Source: Betaproteobacteria bacterium
GTDB lineage: Bacteria; Pseudomonadota; Gammaproteobacteria; Burkholderiales; Casimicrobiaceae
DNA length: 9,944 nucleotides
Direction: 5' to 3'
Assembly: GCA_013298455.1 (NCBI GenBank)
Contig: JAAFHR010000094.1
Span: forward strand, 1 to 9,944
The translations under genes and the position numbers were made by a program. Of the stretch, positions 1 through 6,888 are shown piece after piece. The notes beneath the pieces are model-generated. The model was not told the origin of the DNA. It saw nothing but the letters and a program-made list of their open reading frames with translations, and ran no database searches. Every line of letters starts with the position of its first letter. Position 1 is the stretch's first letter.

Positions 1-749
1 AAATCTTGTTTTGACGGTAGCAGCTTGCCCACTTTCGCGGTGAACACTTCGCGAGCTTCGCCTTTTTCGAGGTTGATCAGAATTTCACCGATACCAAAAA
101 TGCCCATCGCAACTGCAACGAAGCCGATGCCGTCGGTCAGCTCCGGAACTTCGAAACTGTAGCGCGCAACGCCGGAGTTGACGTCGGTGCCGACCAAGCC
201 GAGCACCACGCCCAACACGATCATTGCAATGGCTTTGAGCACCGAGCCATGCGCCAACACCACAGCAGCGATAAGGCCGAGCACCATCAAAGAGAAGTAA
301 TCCGCAGGACCGAACTTAAGCGCTGCCTCTGAAAGCGGTGGCGCAAACGCAGCGACTAGCAGCGTTGAGAACGATCCCGCGATAAACGATCCAATCGCCG
401 CCATGCCAAGCGCCGCACCCGCTCGGCCTTGTCGTGCCATTTGGTAGCCGTCAAGCGCTGTGACCACTGATGACGACTCGCCCGGCAAGTTCACCAAAAT
501 CGCAGTGGTGGAGCCACCGTATTGCGCGCCGTAGTAAATACCGGCGAGCATGATGAGTGCCGACACCGGCGGCAGCGCGTAGGTCGTGGGTAGCAACATC
601 GCGATAGTTGCTACGGGGCCAATGCCTGGCAACACGCCGATCAACGTGCCGAGCAGGCATCCGACCAGCGCGTAGAAAATATTTTGCAGCGTGAGCGCAA
701 CGCCGAAGCCCAGGCTCAGATTGGCTAAGAGGGTGGTTAATGCATCCAT
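1..749 (-). CDS. tctA: TTT-family transporter large permease subunit TctA (partial, C-terminal half off the left edge)
   Basis: This is the large membrane subunit of a tripartite tricarboxylate transporter, which takes up carboxylates across the inner membrane using an ion gradient and a periplasmic binding protein. The reverse strand reads openly from an ATG at 749 to the window edge, giving 249 residues; family members are about 500, so about half is missing. Family hallmarks are visible: GVLPGIGPVATIAMLLP at residues 38-54, then GIYYGAQYGGSTTAIL at 70-85, LPGESSSVVTALDGYQMA at 88-105 and GRAGAALG at 108-115, all in the conserved N-terminal module. The rest is strongly hydrophobic with several membrane spans. 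The start lies 3 bases after the tctB stop, and a GGAGC ribosome site sits within the end of tctB, so the two are co-translated. The substrate cannot be told from the sequence. Confidence 0.95.
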   Translation of the reverse strand, partial: MDALTTLLANLSLGFGVALTLQNIFYALVGCLLGTLIGVLPGIGPVATIAMLLPTTYALPPVSALIMLAGIYYGAQYGGSTTAILVNLPGESSSVVTALDGYQMARQGRAGAALGMAAIGSFIAGSFSTLLVAAFAPPLSEAALKFGPADYFSLMVLGLIAAVVLAHGSVLKAIAMIVLGVVLGLVGTDVNSGVARYSFEVPELTDGIGFVAVAMGIFGIGEILINLEKGEAREVFTAKVGKLLPSKQD

Positions 750-752
750 CAA

Positions 753-1214
753 TTAGCTCCAGGGGAAAAGTTTCATCTGAAGCTTTAAGCCCCACACGAA
801 CACAGCAGCGCAGAACAAACACATGATCACCGTGATCATTGCCAGCTCGCGATAGTTTTTGTCGTGGGCTGCGATCCCTGAAATGAAGGTCAACAAAATG
901 ATCGCTACGATCATGCCCAAGGGCTGCAGTACGGCACCAAAGAGCACCACGGCGAGTGTCAAGATAAACACCGGCTTCCACGTCCAGCCGATGCCGTCAC
1001 TGGCGGCCGCTTGGGCTTGATTTTTGAGCCCGATGGCAGCGATCAGCACACCGAGCGCGGTCATCATTACGCCCAAGATGCGCGGGAAGTAACCCGGTCC
1101 CATGCGCGCGGCGGTGCCCATGGTGTAGTTGTACGCCCCGACCGTGAATATCACGCCAATAGTGATGAACATCAATCCGGCGAGCAGATCTTTGTTCTTT
1201 AAGTACTGATTCAA
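753..1214 (-). CDS. tctB: TTT-family transporter small permease subunit TctB
   Basis: This is the small membrane subunit of the tripartite tricarboxylate transporter, 153 residues, a normal length for the family. It has four or five hydrophobic segments, at about residues 9-29, 46-63, 82-97, 99-115 and 123-143. The family signature MGPGYFPR lies at 38-45, between the first and second spans. The start is a TTG at 1214: no ATG or GTG is available upstream in frame, and the next Met (residue 15) is inside the first span. A GGGGGA ribosome site 6 bases upstream (1221-1226) supports the TTG. tctA follows after 3 bases. Upstream is the terminator of the foldase gene, and no tctC lies next to it. 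A GATAAT-like hexamer at 1247-1252 on this strand has no matching -35 box, so I do not call a promoter. Confidence 0.93.
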   Translation of the reverse strand: MNQYLKNKDLLAGLMFITIGVIFTVGAYNYTMGTAARMGPGYFPRILGVMMTALGVLIAAIGLKNQAQAAASDGIGWTWKPVFILTLAVVLFGAVLQPLGMIVAIILLTFISGIAAHDKNYRELAMITVIMCLFCAAVFVWGLKLQMKLFPWS

Positions 1215-1317
1215 AATGAATCCCCCAGAGTTAACGATGCAAAACGATTATCTGTACGCTTGCTGTCGACTGAGCGAATCAAAGTGCTTGCCAAGTTGCG
1301 GCAGCAACGCGCGCAAT

Positions 1318-1345
1318 AAAAAAGCCACCCGAAGGTGGCTTTTTT
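1318..1345 (-). terminator. Intrinsic terminator after the foldase gene, UUCG tetraloop
   Basis: A perfect 12-base-pair inverted repeat pairs 1318-1329 with 1334-1345. On the minus strand the loop reads TTCG closed by a C-G pair, the extra-stable cUUCGg tetraloop, and the stem ends in six T. It lies 36 bases past the foldase stop codon and would end the seven-gene minus-strand block before tctB. The opposite strand has the same A and T tracts, so it could act in both directions. A smaller hairpin at 1352-1368 (GGCGAC paired with GTCGCC) lies between it and the stop codon. Confidence 0.92.
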
Positions 1346-1381
1346 CTGCGTGGCGACGCGGTGTCGCCGGGCGTCGCGCGG

Positions 1382-2209
1382 TTACTTCACGCCAGCTTTC
1401 GTGCGCAAATCAAGGAGGTGCTTCTCGATCACTTGACCTTGCAAACGCTGGGCGATTTGTGGCTTTACTTCTTCGTACGGCGGTGCCTTTGCTTCGCGCA
1501 CGTCTTCGAGTTTGATCACGTGAAAACCAAACGGGCTCTGCACGGGCTGCGGTGTGTACTTTCCCTTTTCGAGCGCCACAAGCGCATCAGCAAACGGCTT
1601 TACGAAATTCGATGGCACGGCCCAATCCAAATCGCCGCCATTTTCTTGTGAACCCGGATCCTTCGAGCTTGCCTTGGCGATCGCTTCGAAATTGCCGCCA
1701 GCTTGCAGCTGCTTGATGATCGCTTCGGCTTCCTCTTTCTTTTCGACGAGCACGTGGCGAGCGCGGAACTCTTTGTCGCCCAAACCTGCTTTGATCGTGT
1801 CGTACTCTTTCTTCAAAACGTCTTCGCCAACGGGGCTCGATTTCAAGACATCAGCAATGTAGGCGCGAATCAACACTGACTCTGATGCAACGAGCATCTG
1901 CGTTTTGGTGTCGCCGTCTCGATCAATGCCCTTGGCCTTCGCGGCGCGCACGAAGAGCTCACGGTTGGTTAATTCATCGCGCAGAAATTCGCGAAGTTCG
2001 GGCGTGTCGGGCTGACCTTGCGCGACACGCTCTTTCACGATCAGATCGAGCTGGGCTTGCGATACCAAATCGCCACCCGCGGCTTTTGCAGCGCCTGGGG
2101 CGAGCGTTGGGGCGGGGGCTGCGGGTTTCTTCGCTGGCGCTTGAGCTAGGGCTAGGCTCGAAGCCAACGCGGCGACCGCAGCAGTGATCAACAGTTTTTG
2201 TTTTTGCAT
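1382..2209 (-). CDS. Exported PpiC-type (parvulin) peptidyl-prolyl isomerase, foldase
   Basis: This 275-residue protein is a parvulin-family peptidyl-prolyl cis-trans isomerase acting as a periplasmic folding helper, in the SurA/PrsA/PpiD broad group. A Sec signal peptide is clear: MQKQK basic start, hydrophobic core at about 8-20, and a likely AxA cut near residues 20-23 (ALAQA). There is no lipobox cysteine. An Ala/Pro/Lys-rich linker (24-45) follows, then a helical N-terminal region (about 48-145) and one parvulin domain at about 146-238. In that domain the two conserved histidines are H152 (ARHVLVE) and H230 (SPFGFHVIKLED), with the loop DPGSQENGGDLDW at 184-196. The ATG at 2209 has GGAA 8 bases upstream. 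It is the last gene of the minus-strand block, 50 bases after bolA, and runs into the terminator. The exact client proteins are unknown. Confidence 0.93.
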   Translation of the reverse strand: MQKQKLLITAAVAALASSLALAQAPAKKPAAPAPTLAPGAAKAAGGDLVSQAQLDLIVKERVAQGQPDTPELREFLRDELTNRELFVRAAKAKGIDRDGDTKTQMLVASESVLIRAYIADVLKSSPVGEDVLKKEYDTIKAGLGDKEFRARHVLVEKKEEAEAIIKQLQAGGNFEAIAKASSKDPGSQENGGDLDWAVPSNFVKPFADALVALEKGKYTPQPVQSPFGFHVIKLEDVREAKAPPYEEVKPQIAQRLQGQVIEKHLLDLRTKAGVK

Positions 2210-2259
2210 GACAGATTCCAGAAAGGTGAAAAGTGAAAAGTAATAAGGAAGTCGAGGAA

Positions 2260-2523
2260 CTAATCTTCGTTGGGCGCCTTGGTGATCAATGCCAGTGCAT
2301 GAATCCGATTCGGCATCAGATCAGCCACCAGTTTGTACACCGCACGATGTCGCGCCACGGTCGATAACCCGCTAAATTGCTCTGACACGATTGTCGCCGA
2401 TAAGTGCCCGCCGCCCGTGTTGCCCGCGTGCCCAGCGTGTGCGGCGGAATCGTCGGACACCTTAGCGGATAAGGCGTTGAGCGGTTTGATACGCGCTTCA
2501 AAAAGTCGCACTAGATCGTTCAA
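2260..2523 (-). CDS. bolA: BolA family protein
   Basis: This is a small BolA-family protein of 87 residues. BolA proteins pair with monothiol glutaredoxins to bind or deliver [2Fe-2S] clusters, and E. coli BolA also affects morphology and biofilm; which role applies here cannot be seen. Family marks are the HAGHAGNTGGGHLSATIVS stretch at 29-47, then LSTVARHRAVYKLVADLM at 53-70, and IHALAL at 74-79. H75 matches the conserved C-terminal cluster-ligand histidine. The start is a TTG at 2523 that overlaps the yciB stop codon in the four bases TTGA (2520-2523), which suggests coupled translation. A GTG at codon 5 is the only nearby alternative. The linkage yciB, bolA, ppiC is a recurrent order in Betaproteobacteria as far as I recall. 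Confidence 0.92.
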   Translation of the reverse strand: MNDLVRLFEARIKPLNALSAKVSDDSAAHAGHAGNTGGGHLSATIVSEQFSGLSTVARHRAVYKLVADLMPNRIHALALITKAPNED

Positions 2524-3116
2524 GGCTTTGACCCCGCGTCGGATGAGCGGTCTGCGCTGGCGGGTACATCGTTAGCAGCGGCGGTGGGTTCGCTGATGTA
2601 GCGCGACAAAAACAGCACGTTGCCGATGGTGAACACAAAGAAGATTCCCATCGCCCACCACACTTTGAAATTGACCCAGGCGTCAAGGCTAAATTGTGTG
2701 GCGACATAGGCGTTAAGCGCTGCCATGAATGCGAAAAACACGATCCAAGACCACGTCACTCGCGTCCAGACCGCAGCAGGCGCTTCGATATTGGCTTGCT
2801 TGAATAGCACGCCAATCCAGTTTTTCTTGAGTACGAGTTTGCCAAAGAGCAGCGTCAATCCCAGCACGGCGTAGAGCGCGGTGGGCTTCCATTTAATGAA
2901 TACTTCGTCGTGGAGCAGCAGCGTTGCCCCACCAAAAATCACAATGATCGCGAGCGACACCCACTGCATCGAGGTCACTTTCTTGGTCACAAACCAGGCG
3001 TAGAGAATCGCGAGGATCGACGCGACAATAGCCACGCCAGTGGCGAAGTAAATGTCTTTGAGCTTGTACGCCACGAAAAACAGGATGATCGGAGCGTATT
3101 CGAGGATAAATTGCAT
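2520..3116 (-). CDS. yciB: Septation protein A / YciB inner-membrane protein
   Basis: This is YciB, also called intracellular septation protein A (198 residues), an inner-membrane protein linked to cell-envelope synthesis and division; its biochemical activity is not established. Five or six hydrophobic segments lie at about 3-18, 22-43, 51-69, 77-95, 119-141 and 150-171. Conserved family stretches are FVAYKLKDIYFATG at 14-27, GGATLLLHDEVFIKWKPT at 62-79, FGKLVLKKNW at 91-100, and W-rich segments near 117-124 and 147-155. The last 25 or so residues are a polar Ala/Ser/Asp tail that looks disordered. The start is an ATG at 3116 with only a weak ribosome site (GCGAG). It lies 63 bases after the ampD stop, the widest gap in the block, so a separate promoter for yciB-bolA-foldase is possible there. 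Confidence 0.94.
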   Translation of the reverse strand: MQFILEYAPIILFFVAYKLKDIYFATGVAIVASILAILYAWFVTKKVTSMQWVSLAIIVIFGGATLLLHDEVFIKWKPTALYAVLGLTLLFGKLVLKKNWIGVLFKQANIEAPAAVWTRVTWSWIVFFAFMAALNAYVATQFSLDAWVNFKVWWAMGIFFVFTIGNVLFLSRYISEPTAAANDVPASADRSSDAGSKP

Positions 3117-3136
3117 AACTCGCGATTTTACTTGCG

Positions 3137-3183
3137 ATAGCGCCTTGTCTGGGCCGCTCAGCGCACCGCCCCCGGAGCGCTAT
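3137..3183. repeat. Short inverted repeat in the ampD-yciB gap
   Basis: ATAGCGC at 3137-3143 and its exact complement GCGCTAT at 3177-3183 bracket most of the 63-base gap between ampD and yciB; the right arm overlaps the ampD stop codon. The loop is 33 bases and very GC-rich, with no T tract, so this is not a standard terminator. It may be a chance match or an operator or attenuator for yciB. Confidence 0.3.
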
Positions 3184-3728
3184 GTCGGGTAGCGCTGATC
3201 GAATTTTGACCAATCGAATGTGGGGCCGGGATCAAGTTTTCGCCCAGCGGCGATTTCACTATGAGTGGTCACGGCCACGTCGGGATACTGCGCGTTGATG
3301 TCGGACAAGAGCGCATTGAGCGCGCCGTACTGTTCATCAGTAAATGGCTCGATTGCATTCCCTTCGAGCTCGATTCCGATGGAAAAATCGTTGCAGGCAG
3401 ATCGGCCGCGCCATACGGAAACACCTGCGTGCCACGCTCTCTCCCGAATGCTTGCAAACTGGATCGTTTCGCCGTCACGTCGGATGAAAAAGTGGGCCGA
3501 CACTCTGAGTGACGCCAGCGCTTGGAGCTCGGGATTCTCTGAGTCGCCAAGCTGATTGAGAAACAACGCCTCGACGGCTGATCCTGCGAACTGGTTCGCG
3601 GGGAAACTGATGTGATGCAGTACGACAAGCTCGATCCGAGCGCCGTCGCTTCGTTGATCGACGTTGGGGCTGTCAAGGCGTCGTGTGCCAATACGCCAGC
3701 CCTCCGCCCAGCGCGGCCCGTCACTCAT
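3180..3728 (-). CDS. ampD: 1,6-anhydro-N-acetylmuramyl-L-alanine amidase AmpD
   Basis: AmpD is a cytoplasmic zinc amidase that cuts the stem peptide from anhydro-MurNAc during peptidoglycan recycling; its loss commonly derepresses AmpC beta-lactamase where AmpR is present. This protein has 182 residues, close to the E. coli length of 183. Every key residue is in place relative to the known enzyme: first zinc histidine H38 (VVLHHIS), H100 (AWHAGVS), catalytic E120 (SIGIELEG), second zinc histidine H156, K164 and third ligand D166 in THSEIAAGRKLDPGP. LRVSAHFFIRRDG at 74-86 is also typical. There is no signal peptide, so it is cytoplasmic. I start it at the ATG at 3728, which overlaps the pilR stop by 8 bases; a TTG at 3734 adds two residues and sits at better spacing from a GGGG ribosome site, so it is a real alternative. 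Confidence 0.95.
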   Translation of the reverse strand: MSDGPRWAEGWRIGTRRLDSPNVDQRSDGARIELVVLHHISFPANQFAGSAVEALFLNQLGDSENPELQALASLRVSAHFFIRRDGETIQFASIRERAWHAGVSVWRGRSACNDFSIGIELEGNAIEPFTDEQYGALNALLSDINAQYPDVAVTTHSEIAAGRKLDPGPTFDWSKFDQRYPT

Positions 3729-5145
3729 CCTCAACGGTCATCCCCAGGCGCTCTAAACGGTAGCGCATCGAGCGAAAGGTGATACCCAGAAGCTTGGCCG
3801 CCTGCGTGCGGTTGCCGCGTGTTTGGGCGAGGGAAAGCTCGAGCGTTTCTTTTTCGCTGCGATCCAAAAAGTCTTGTAGCGGCACCCGCCCGGCGAGCCC
3901 GCCGCTGGCTTGCGTGCCCGCTGAAGCGGCGTTGGCACCGCTGGCCGCCTTGGTCACTGGGTTATCGTCAATCGTGAGGCGCAAGTCCGCCGCAGTGATT
4001 CGCTCGGGCGAATCGGCAAGCGCCAACGCGCGTTCCAAAACGTTTTCCAGCTCCCGAACGTTGCCCGGAAAGCTATATTGGGCAAGGGCTTGCACGGCGT
4101 CAGGCGCAAGTGTTTCCGAGCCACCACCGGAGAGTTTCCCGATGATTCGACCCGCGATGACCGCGATGTCTTCAGGTATTTCACGCAGCGCGGGCATCGC
4201 GACCTGCAACACATTGAGTCGATAAAACAAGTCTTGCCGAAATTGACCCGTCTGCACCAAGTTGCTTAGGTTTTTATGTGTGGCGCTCACGATTCGCACA
4301 TCGATCTCGTCTTCGGCCGTGTTGCCTACTTTTCGGACTTTGCGCTCCTGAATGGCGCGGAGTAATTTCACTTGCAAGGAGAGCGGCAAATCGGCCACCT
4401 CGTCGAGAAACAGCGTACCGCCCGAGGCGGCTTGAAAGAAGCCATCTCGATCCGATTCAGCGCCCGTGAACGCACCCTTTCGGTAGCCAAAAAATTCGCT
4501 CTCCATGAGGTTTTCCGGAATGGCACCGCAGTTAACCGCGATGAACGGTCCTTTGGCGCGCGGGCCCTCAGAGTGCAGGATGCGGGCAGCGAGCTCTTTG
4601 CCAGTGCCCGATTCGCCGTGTACATGGACTGGCGTTTGTGTTTTGGCGAACTTGGTGAGCATCAAGCGAAGCGCTTCAATCGTGGAGGACTCACCCACCA
4701 ATGGCAGCGCCTTGCTACGTCCGTCGTTTCGCATCGCAGTTGCAGCGGCAGGTTCTGCACGGTCGGGCACGCGAATGGCTGATTTCACCAAGGTGCGCAG
4801 TTGGTCGAGTGACACGGGTTTGGCGAGGTAATCAAACGCGCCAGCCTTGAGCGCGGCCACGGCGTTGTCGGCATTGCCAAACGCAGTAATCACAGCACAG
4901 GGCAGGTCAAGACCCTTTTCCGCGATAGCAGCCAAGACGTCGATGCCTGTGCCATCGCCCAATTGCATATCGGTCAAACAGAGGGCGTAGCTGCCCCGAT
5001 CAAGGGCCAGAAGCGCCTCTTGGTAGCTATCAGCGGTGATGACTTCGAGCCCCAATTTCGTCAGCGTTAGGCGCATTAACGTCAGCAGGTCCGGTTCATC
5101 ATCAATCACCAGCACACGCGATGCAACGATTAGTTTTTTAGCCAT
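3721..5145 (-). CDS. pilR: PilR-like sigma-54-dependent response regulator
   Basis: This is an NtrC-type response regulator of 474 residues that would activate sigma-54 RNA polymerase at type IV pilus promoters such as pilA. The receiver domain (about 10-125) has the acidic pair D15-D16, phosphorylation site D59, T87 and K109. The AAA+ domain (about 149-370) has Walker A GESGTGKE at 177-184, the sigma-54 contact loop GAFTGA at 224-229, Walker B GGTLFLDE at 242-249, and the arginine-finger region RQDLFYRLN. A Ser/Ala/Gly-rich linker leads to a Fis-type helix-turn-helix at the C-terminus, ending RSMRYRLERLG. The ESEFFGYRKGAFTGA form and this helix-turn-helix sequence fit PilR better than NtrC. 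The kinase gene pilS lies 34 bases upstream. The ATG at 5145 has no clear ribosome site. Target promoters are outside the window. Confidence 0.94.
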   Translation of the reverse strand: MAKKLIVASRVLVIDDEPDLLTLMRLTLTKLGLEVITADSYQEALLALDRGSYALCLTDMQLGDGTGIDVLAAIAEKGLDLPCAVITAFGNADNAVAALKAGAFDYLAKPVSLDQLRTLVKSAIRVPDRAEPAAATAMRNDGRSKALPLVGESSTIEALRLMLTKFAKTQTPVHVHGESGTGKELAARILHSEGPRAKGPFIAVNCGAIPENLMESEFFGYRKGAFTGAESDRDGFFQAASGGTLFLDEVADLPLSLQVKLLRAIQERKVRKVGNTAEDEIDVRIVSATHKNLSNLVQTGQFRQDLFYRLNVLQVAMPALREIPEDIAVIAGRIIGKLSGGGSETLAPDAVQALAQYSFPGNVRELENVLERALALADSPERITAADLRLTIDDNPVTKAASGANAASAGTQASGGLAGRVPLQDFLDRSEKETLELSLAQTRGNRTQAAKLLGITFRSMRYRLERLGMTVEDE

Positions 5146-5171
5146 GGCACGATGTTAGTTTGATGATGAAT

Positions 5172-5188
5172 TTGAGCGTTTAGCTCAA
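5172..5188 (-). promoter_or_regulatory. Hairpin at the pilS-pilR junction
   Basis: TTGAGC (5172-5177) and GCTCAA (5183-5188) form a perfect 6-base-pair stem with a 5-base loop. The pilS stop codon TAA (5180-5182) lies inside that loop on the minus strand, and the pilR start is 34 bases further on. The downstream T tract is too poor for a terminator. It could affect reinitiation or RNA stability between kinase and regulator. Confidence 0.35.
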
Positions 5189-6862
5189 GGCTAGCGGTAA
5201 TTCGAGCACGAAGCGCGCGCCCACGACGGTTTGGCCGAGCCGCACGCTGCCGCCGTTGGCCTGAGCCAGTTCGCTTACAAGGTAGAGCCCCAGTCCGGTA
5301 CTTCCGCTGCCGCTAAAGAACGGCTCAAAGATCTTGTCGCGCATGGCTTTGGGTACGCCTGCGCCGTCATCGATCACCGCGATCGAGGCGCGCTGCGTTT
5401 CGGTGCTTGAAGACACGACGATACGAACGCTCGCAGTCAACTTCTTCGAATGCCGCCAAGCGTTTGAGAGTAGGTTGATCAGCATTTCTTCGAGATGGCC
5501 GCGATCTACACGCACCGAGACGTGCCCACCATCGGCCAGCTGAAAGCCGTGAGCGGCGGCAAGCGTTGGTGCCAACTCCTCCGTGCATTCGTGGACAAAC
5601 GCTCTGAGCTCTACCACCACGGGTGTGCCTCGGTCTCGCCGCCCTAGTAGCGATACGTCTCGCACGATTCGATCAATGCGCTCGGTGTTTTTATCGATCA
5701 TGGCGGCCAGCGTAGCCGCTTGCGGAATATCTCTGACTTCCTCGCCTATGAGCTGTGCGGCCTGCTTGATCGCCGAGAGCGGGTTTCGAATTTCGTGCGC
5801 GATACTCGCCGAAAGCCGACCGAGCGCGGCGAGCTTGATCTGTTGCGCCTCCGCCTGCGCTGCGTCCGTGTCTTCAAGAAAAATCAACGTGCCGTCGCGC
5901 TCCTGTAGATCGATGGGCGTCATCCGGGGCGTGAGCGTTTTGGTTTTGGCGACGCCGGTTTCGCCTTCGGCTGCGTCGTTGTGCACCAGCCGGATGGGCG
6001 AGGTGTCAATCGTGCTGCCGTGTTGAAAAAAACTACGCCAGCGGGCCCCGAGTGTGGGGGCGATATCGTCTAGAAATTGTTCGCCGCTCATGGCTGCCTC
6101 GTCGCCTGTGAGCCAGCGTCTGGCTTGCGGATTGGCCATGATGATTTGCCCCCTTGAGCCAACGACGAGCACGCCGTCCTTGAGCTCACTGATCACGAGC
6201 TGATTGACCTGCGCCATGCGTCGTACGTCTTCACTTCGTAGCTCTGCCAAAAGCTCCGACTCTTCAGCGCTGCTGCCAAGAAGCATGCCCACGGCTGTGA
6301 GCAAAAAGTAGCCCGCTCCGACCACGCCAGCTTGGGTGAGGGCGGTCGTCGAGCCGCTGTGCAGCAAGCCCTCAAGGGTGAGGAGGGCAATGGTTGCGAG
6401 CGCTGCATGCGCCAGCGCCATACGGCTTCGGTAGAACCAACCATGGGCAGCGGCAATGGGCAACAGGTAGGCGGCGTAAACGGTCACCGAAGTCCCTGAC
6501 GCAGCGATCACCACGGCCACAAAGCACAAGTCGATCACCAGCTGCGCCAATAGCAGCGAGCTGATGCGCCCCTCAAACCGTCGAAACGTAAACAGACTCA
6601 CCAACGACCATGACGCATAGGCAAATGTTGCCGCGTAAACAATCGAATCAAAGCCGGAGCCCAGTGCAAAGAGCGCTAACGCGGCAGCTACGACGCAACG
6701 ATAAAGCGCCAATAAGCGCAATACGCGAATCGTCGTGTCACTCGATAGATCACCGATCTCGGTGGGCTGCACATTGAGCGCGCGCAGTTTTTCGATAGAT
6801 TTCGCCTGTCGCTTTGTGCGCTGAATCGTCGATGGACGCGTGCGAGTTTGCGTGTTAGCCAT
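5180..6862 (-). CDS. pilS: PilS-like membrane sensor histidine kinase
   Basis: This is the sensor kinase partner of PilR, 560 residues from the ATG at 6862. A basic cytoplasmic N-terminus of about 45 residues precedes about six membrane spans (47-68, 72-92, 102-121, 127-140, 149-168, 177-197). A PAS-like domain follows at about 212-335 (VNQLVISELKDGVLVV, then a region ending LIFLEDTD). The dimerisation and phospho-acceptor region has H356 in SASIAHEIRNPLSAIKQAAQ. The ATPase domain shows the N box LINLLSNAWRHS (461-472), the G1 box VIDDGAGVP (496-504), FEPFF (512-516) and the G2 box GSGSTGLGLYLV (518-529). This order is the PilS layout. A longer open frame starts at 6985, but its first 41 codons lie over the zinc-ribbon gene in another frame, so I reject it. 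The ribosome site at 6862 is weak, perhaps reflecting coupling to the upstream gene 26 bases away. Confidence 0.92.
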   Translation of the reverse strand: MANTQTRTRPSTIQRTKRQAKSIEKLRALNVQPTEIGDLSSDTTIRVLRLLALYRCVVAAALALFALGSGFDSIVYAATFAYASWSLVSLFTFRRFEGRISSLLLAQLVIDLCFVAVVIAASGTSVTVYAAYLLPIAAAHGWFYRSRMALAHAALATIALLTLEGLLHSGSTTALTQAGVVGAGYFLLTAVGMLLGSSAEESELLAELRSEDVRRMAQVNQLVISELKDGVLVVGSRGQIIMANPQARRWLTGDEAAMSGEQFLDDIAPTLGARWRSFFQHGSTIDTSPIRLVHNDAAEGETGVAKTKTLTPRMTPIDLQERDGTLIFLEDTDAAQAEAQQIKLAALGRLSASIAHEIRNPLSAIKQAAQLIGEEVRDIPQAATLAAMIDKNTERIDRIVRDVSLLGRRDRGTPVVVELRAFVHECTEELAPTLAAAHGFQLADGGHVSVRVDRGHLEEMLINLLSNAWRHSKKLTASVRIVVSSSTETQRASIAVIDDGAGVPKAMRDKIFEPFFSGSGSTGLGLYLVSELAQANGGSVRLGQTVVGARFVLELPLALS

Positions 6863-6888
6863 GCCAGTGGTGAGCCGACGTCTGCTGA

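Noticed and set aside
451..981. Open frame of 176 codons on the minus strand spanning the tctA-tctB junction.
   Set aside because: It is an out-of-frame shadow of two clearly recognisable genes and its translation is Arg/His-rich and unlike any family.
2215..2245. Small tandem GTGAAAA-type repeat between bolA and the foldase gene.
   Set aside because: Only about two imperfect copies of seven bases; most likely simple A-rich leader sequence.
5145..5160. Sigma-54-like -24 element TGGCACGA at 5145-5152 on the plus strand, near the pilR start.
   Set aside because: The -12 half reads TAGTT and lacks the needed GC; the match arises from the pilR start region and would point antisense into pilS.
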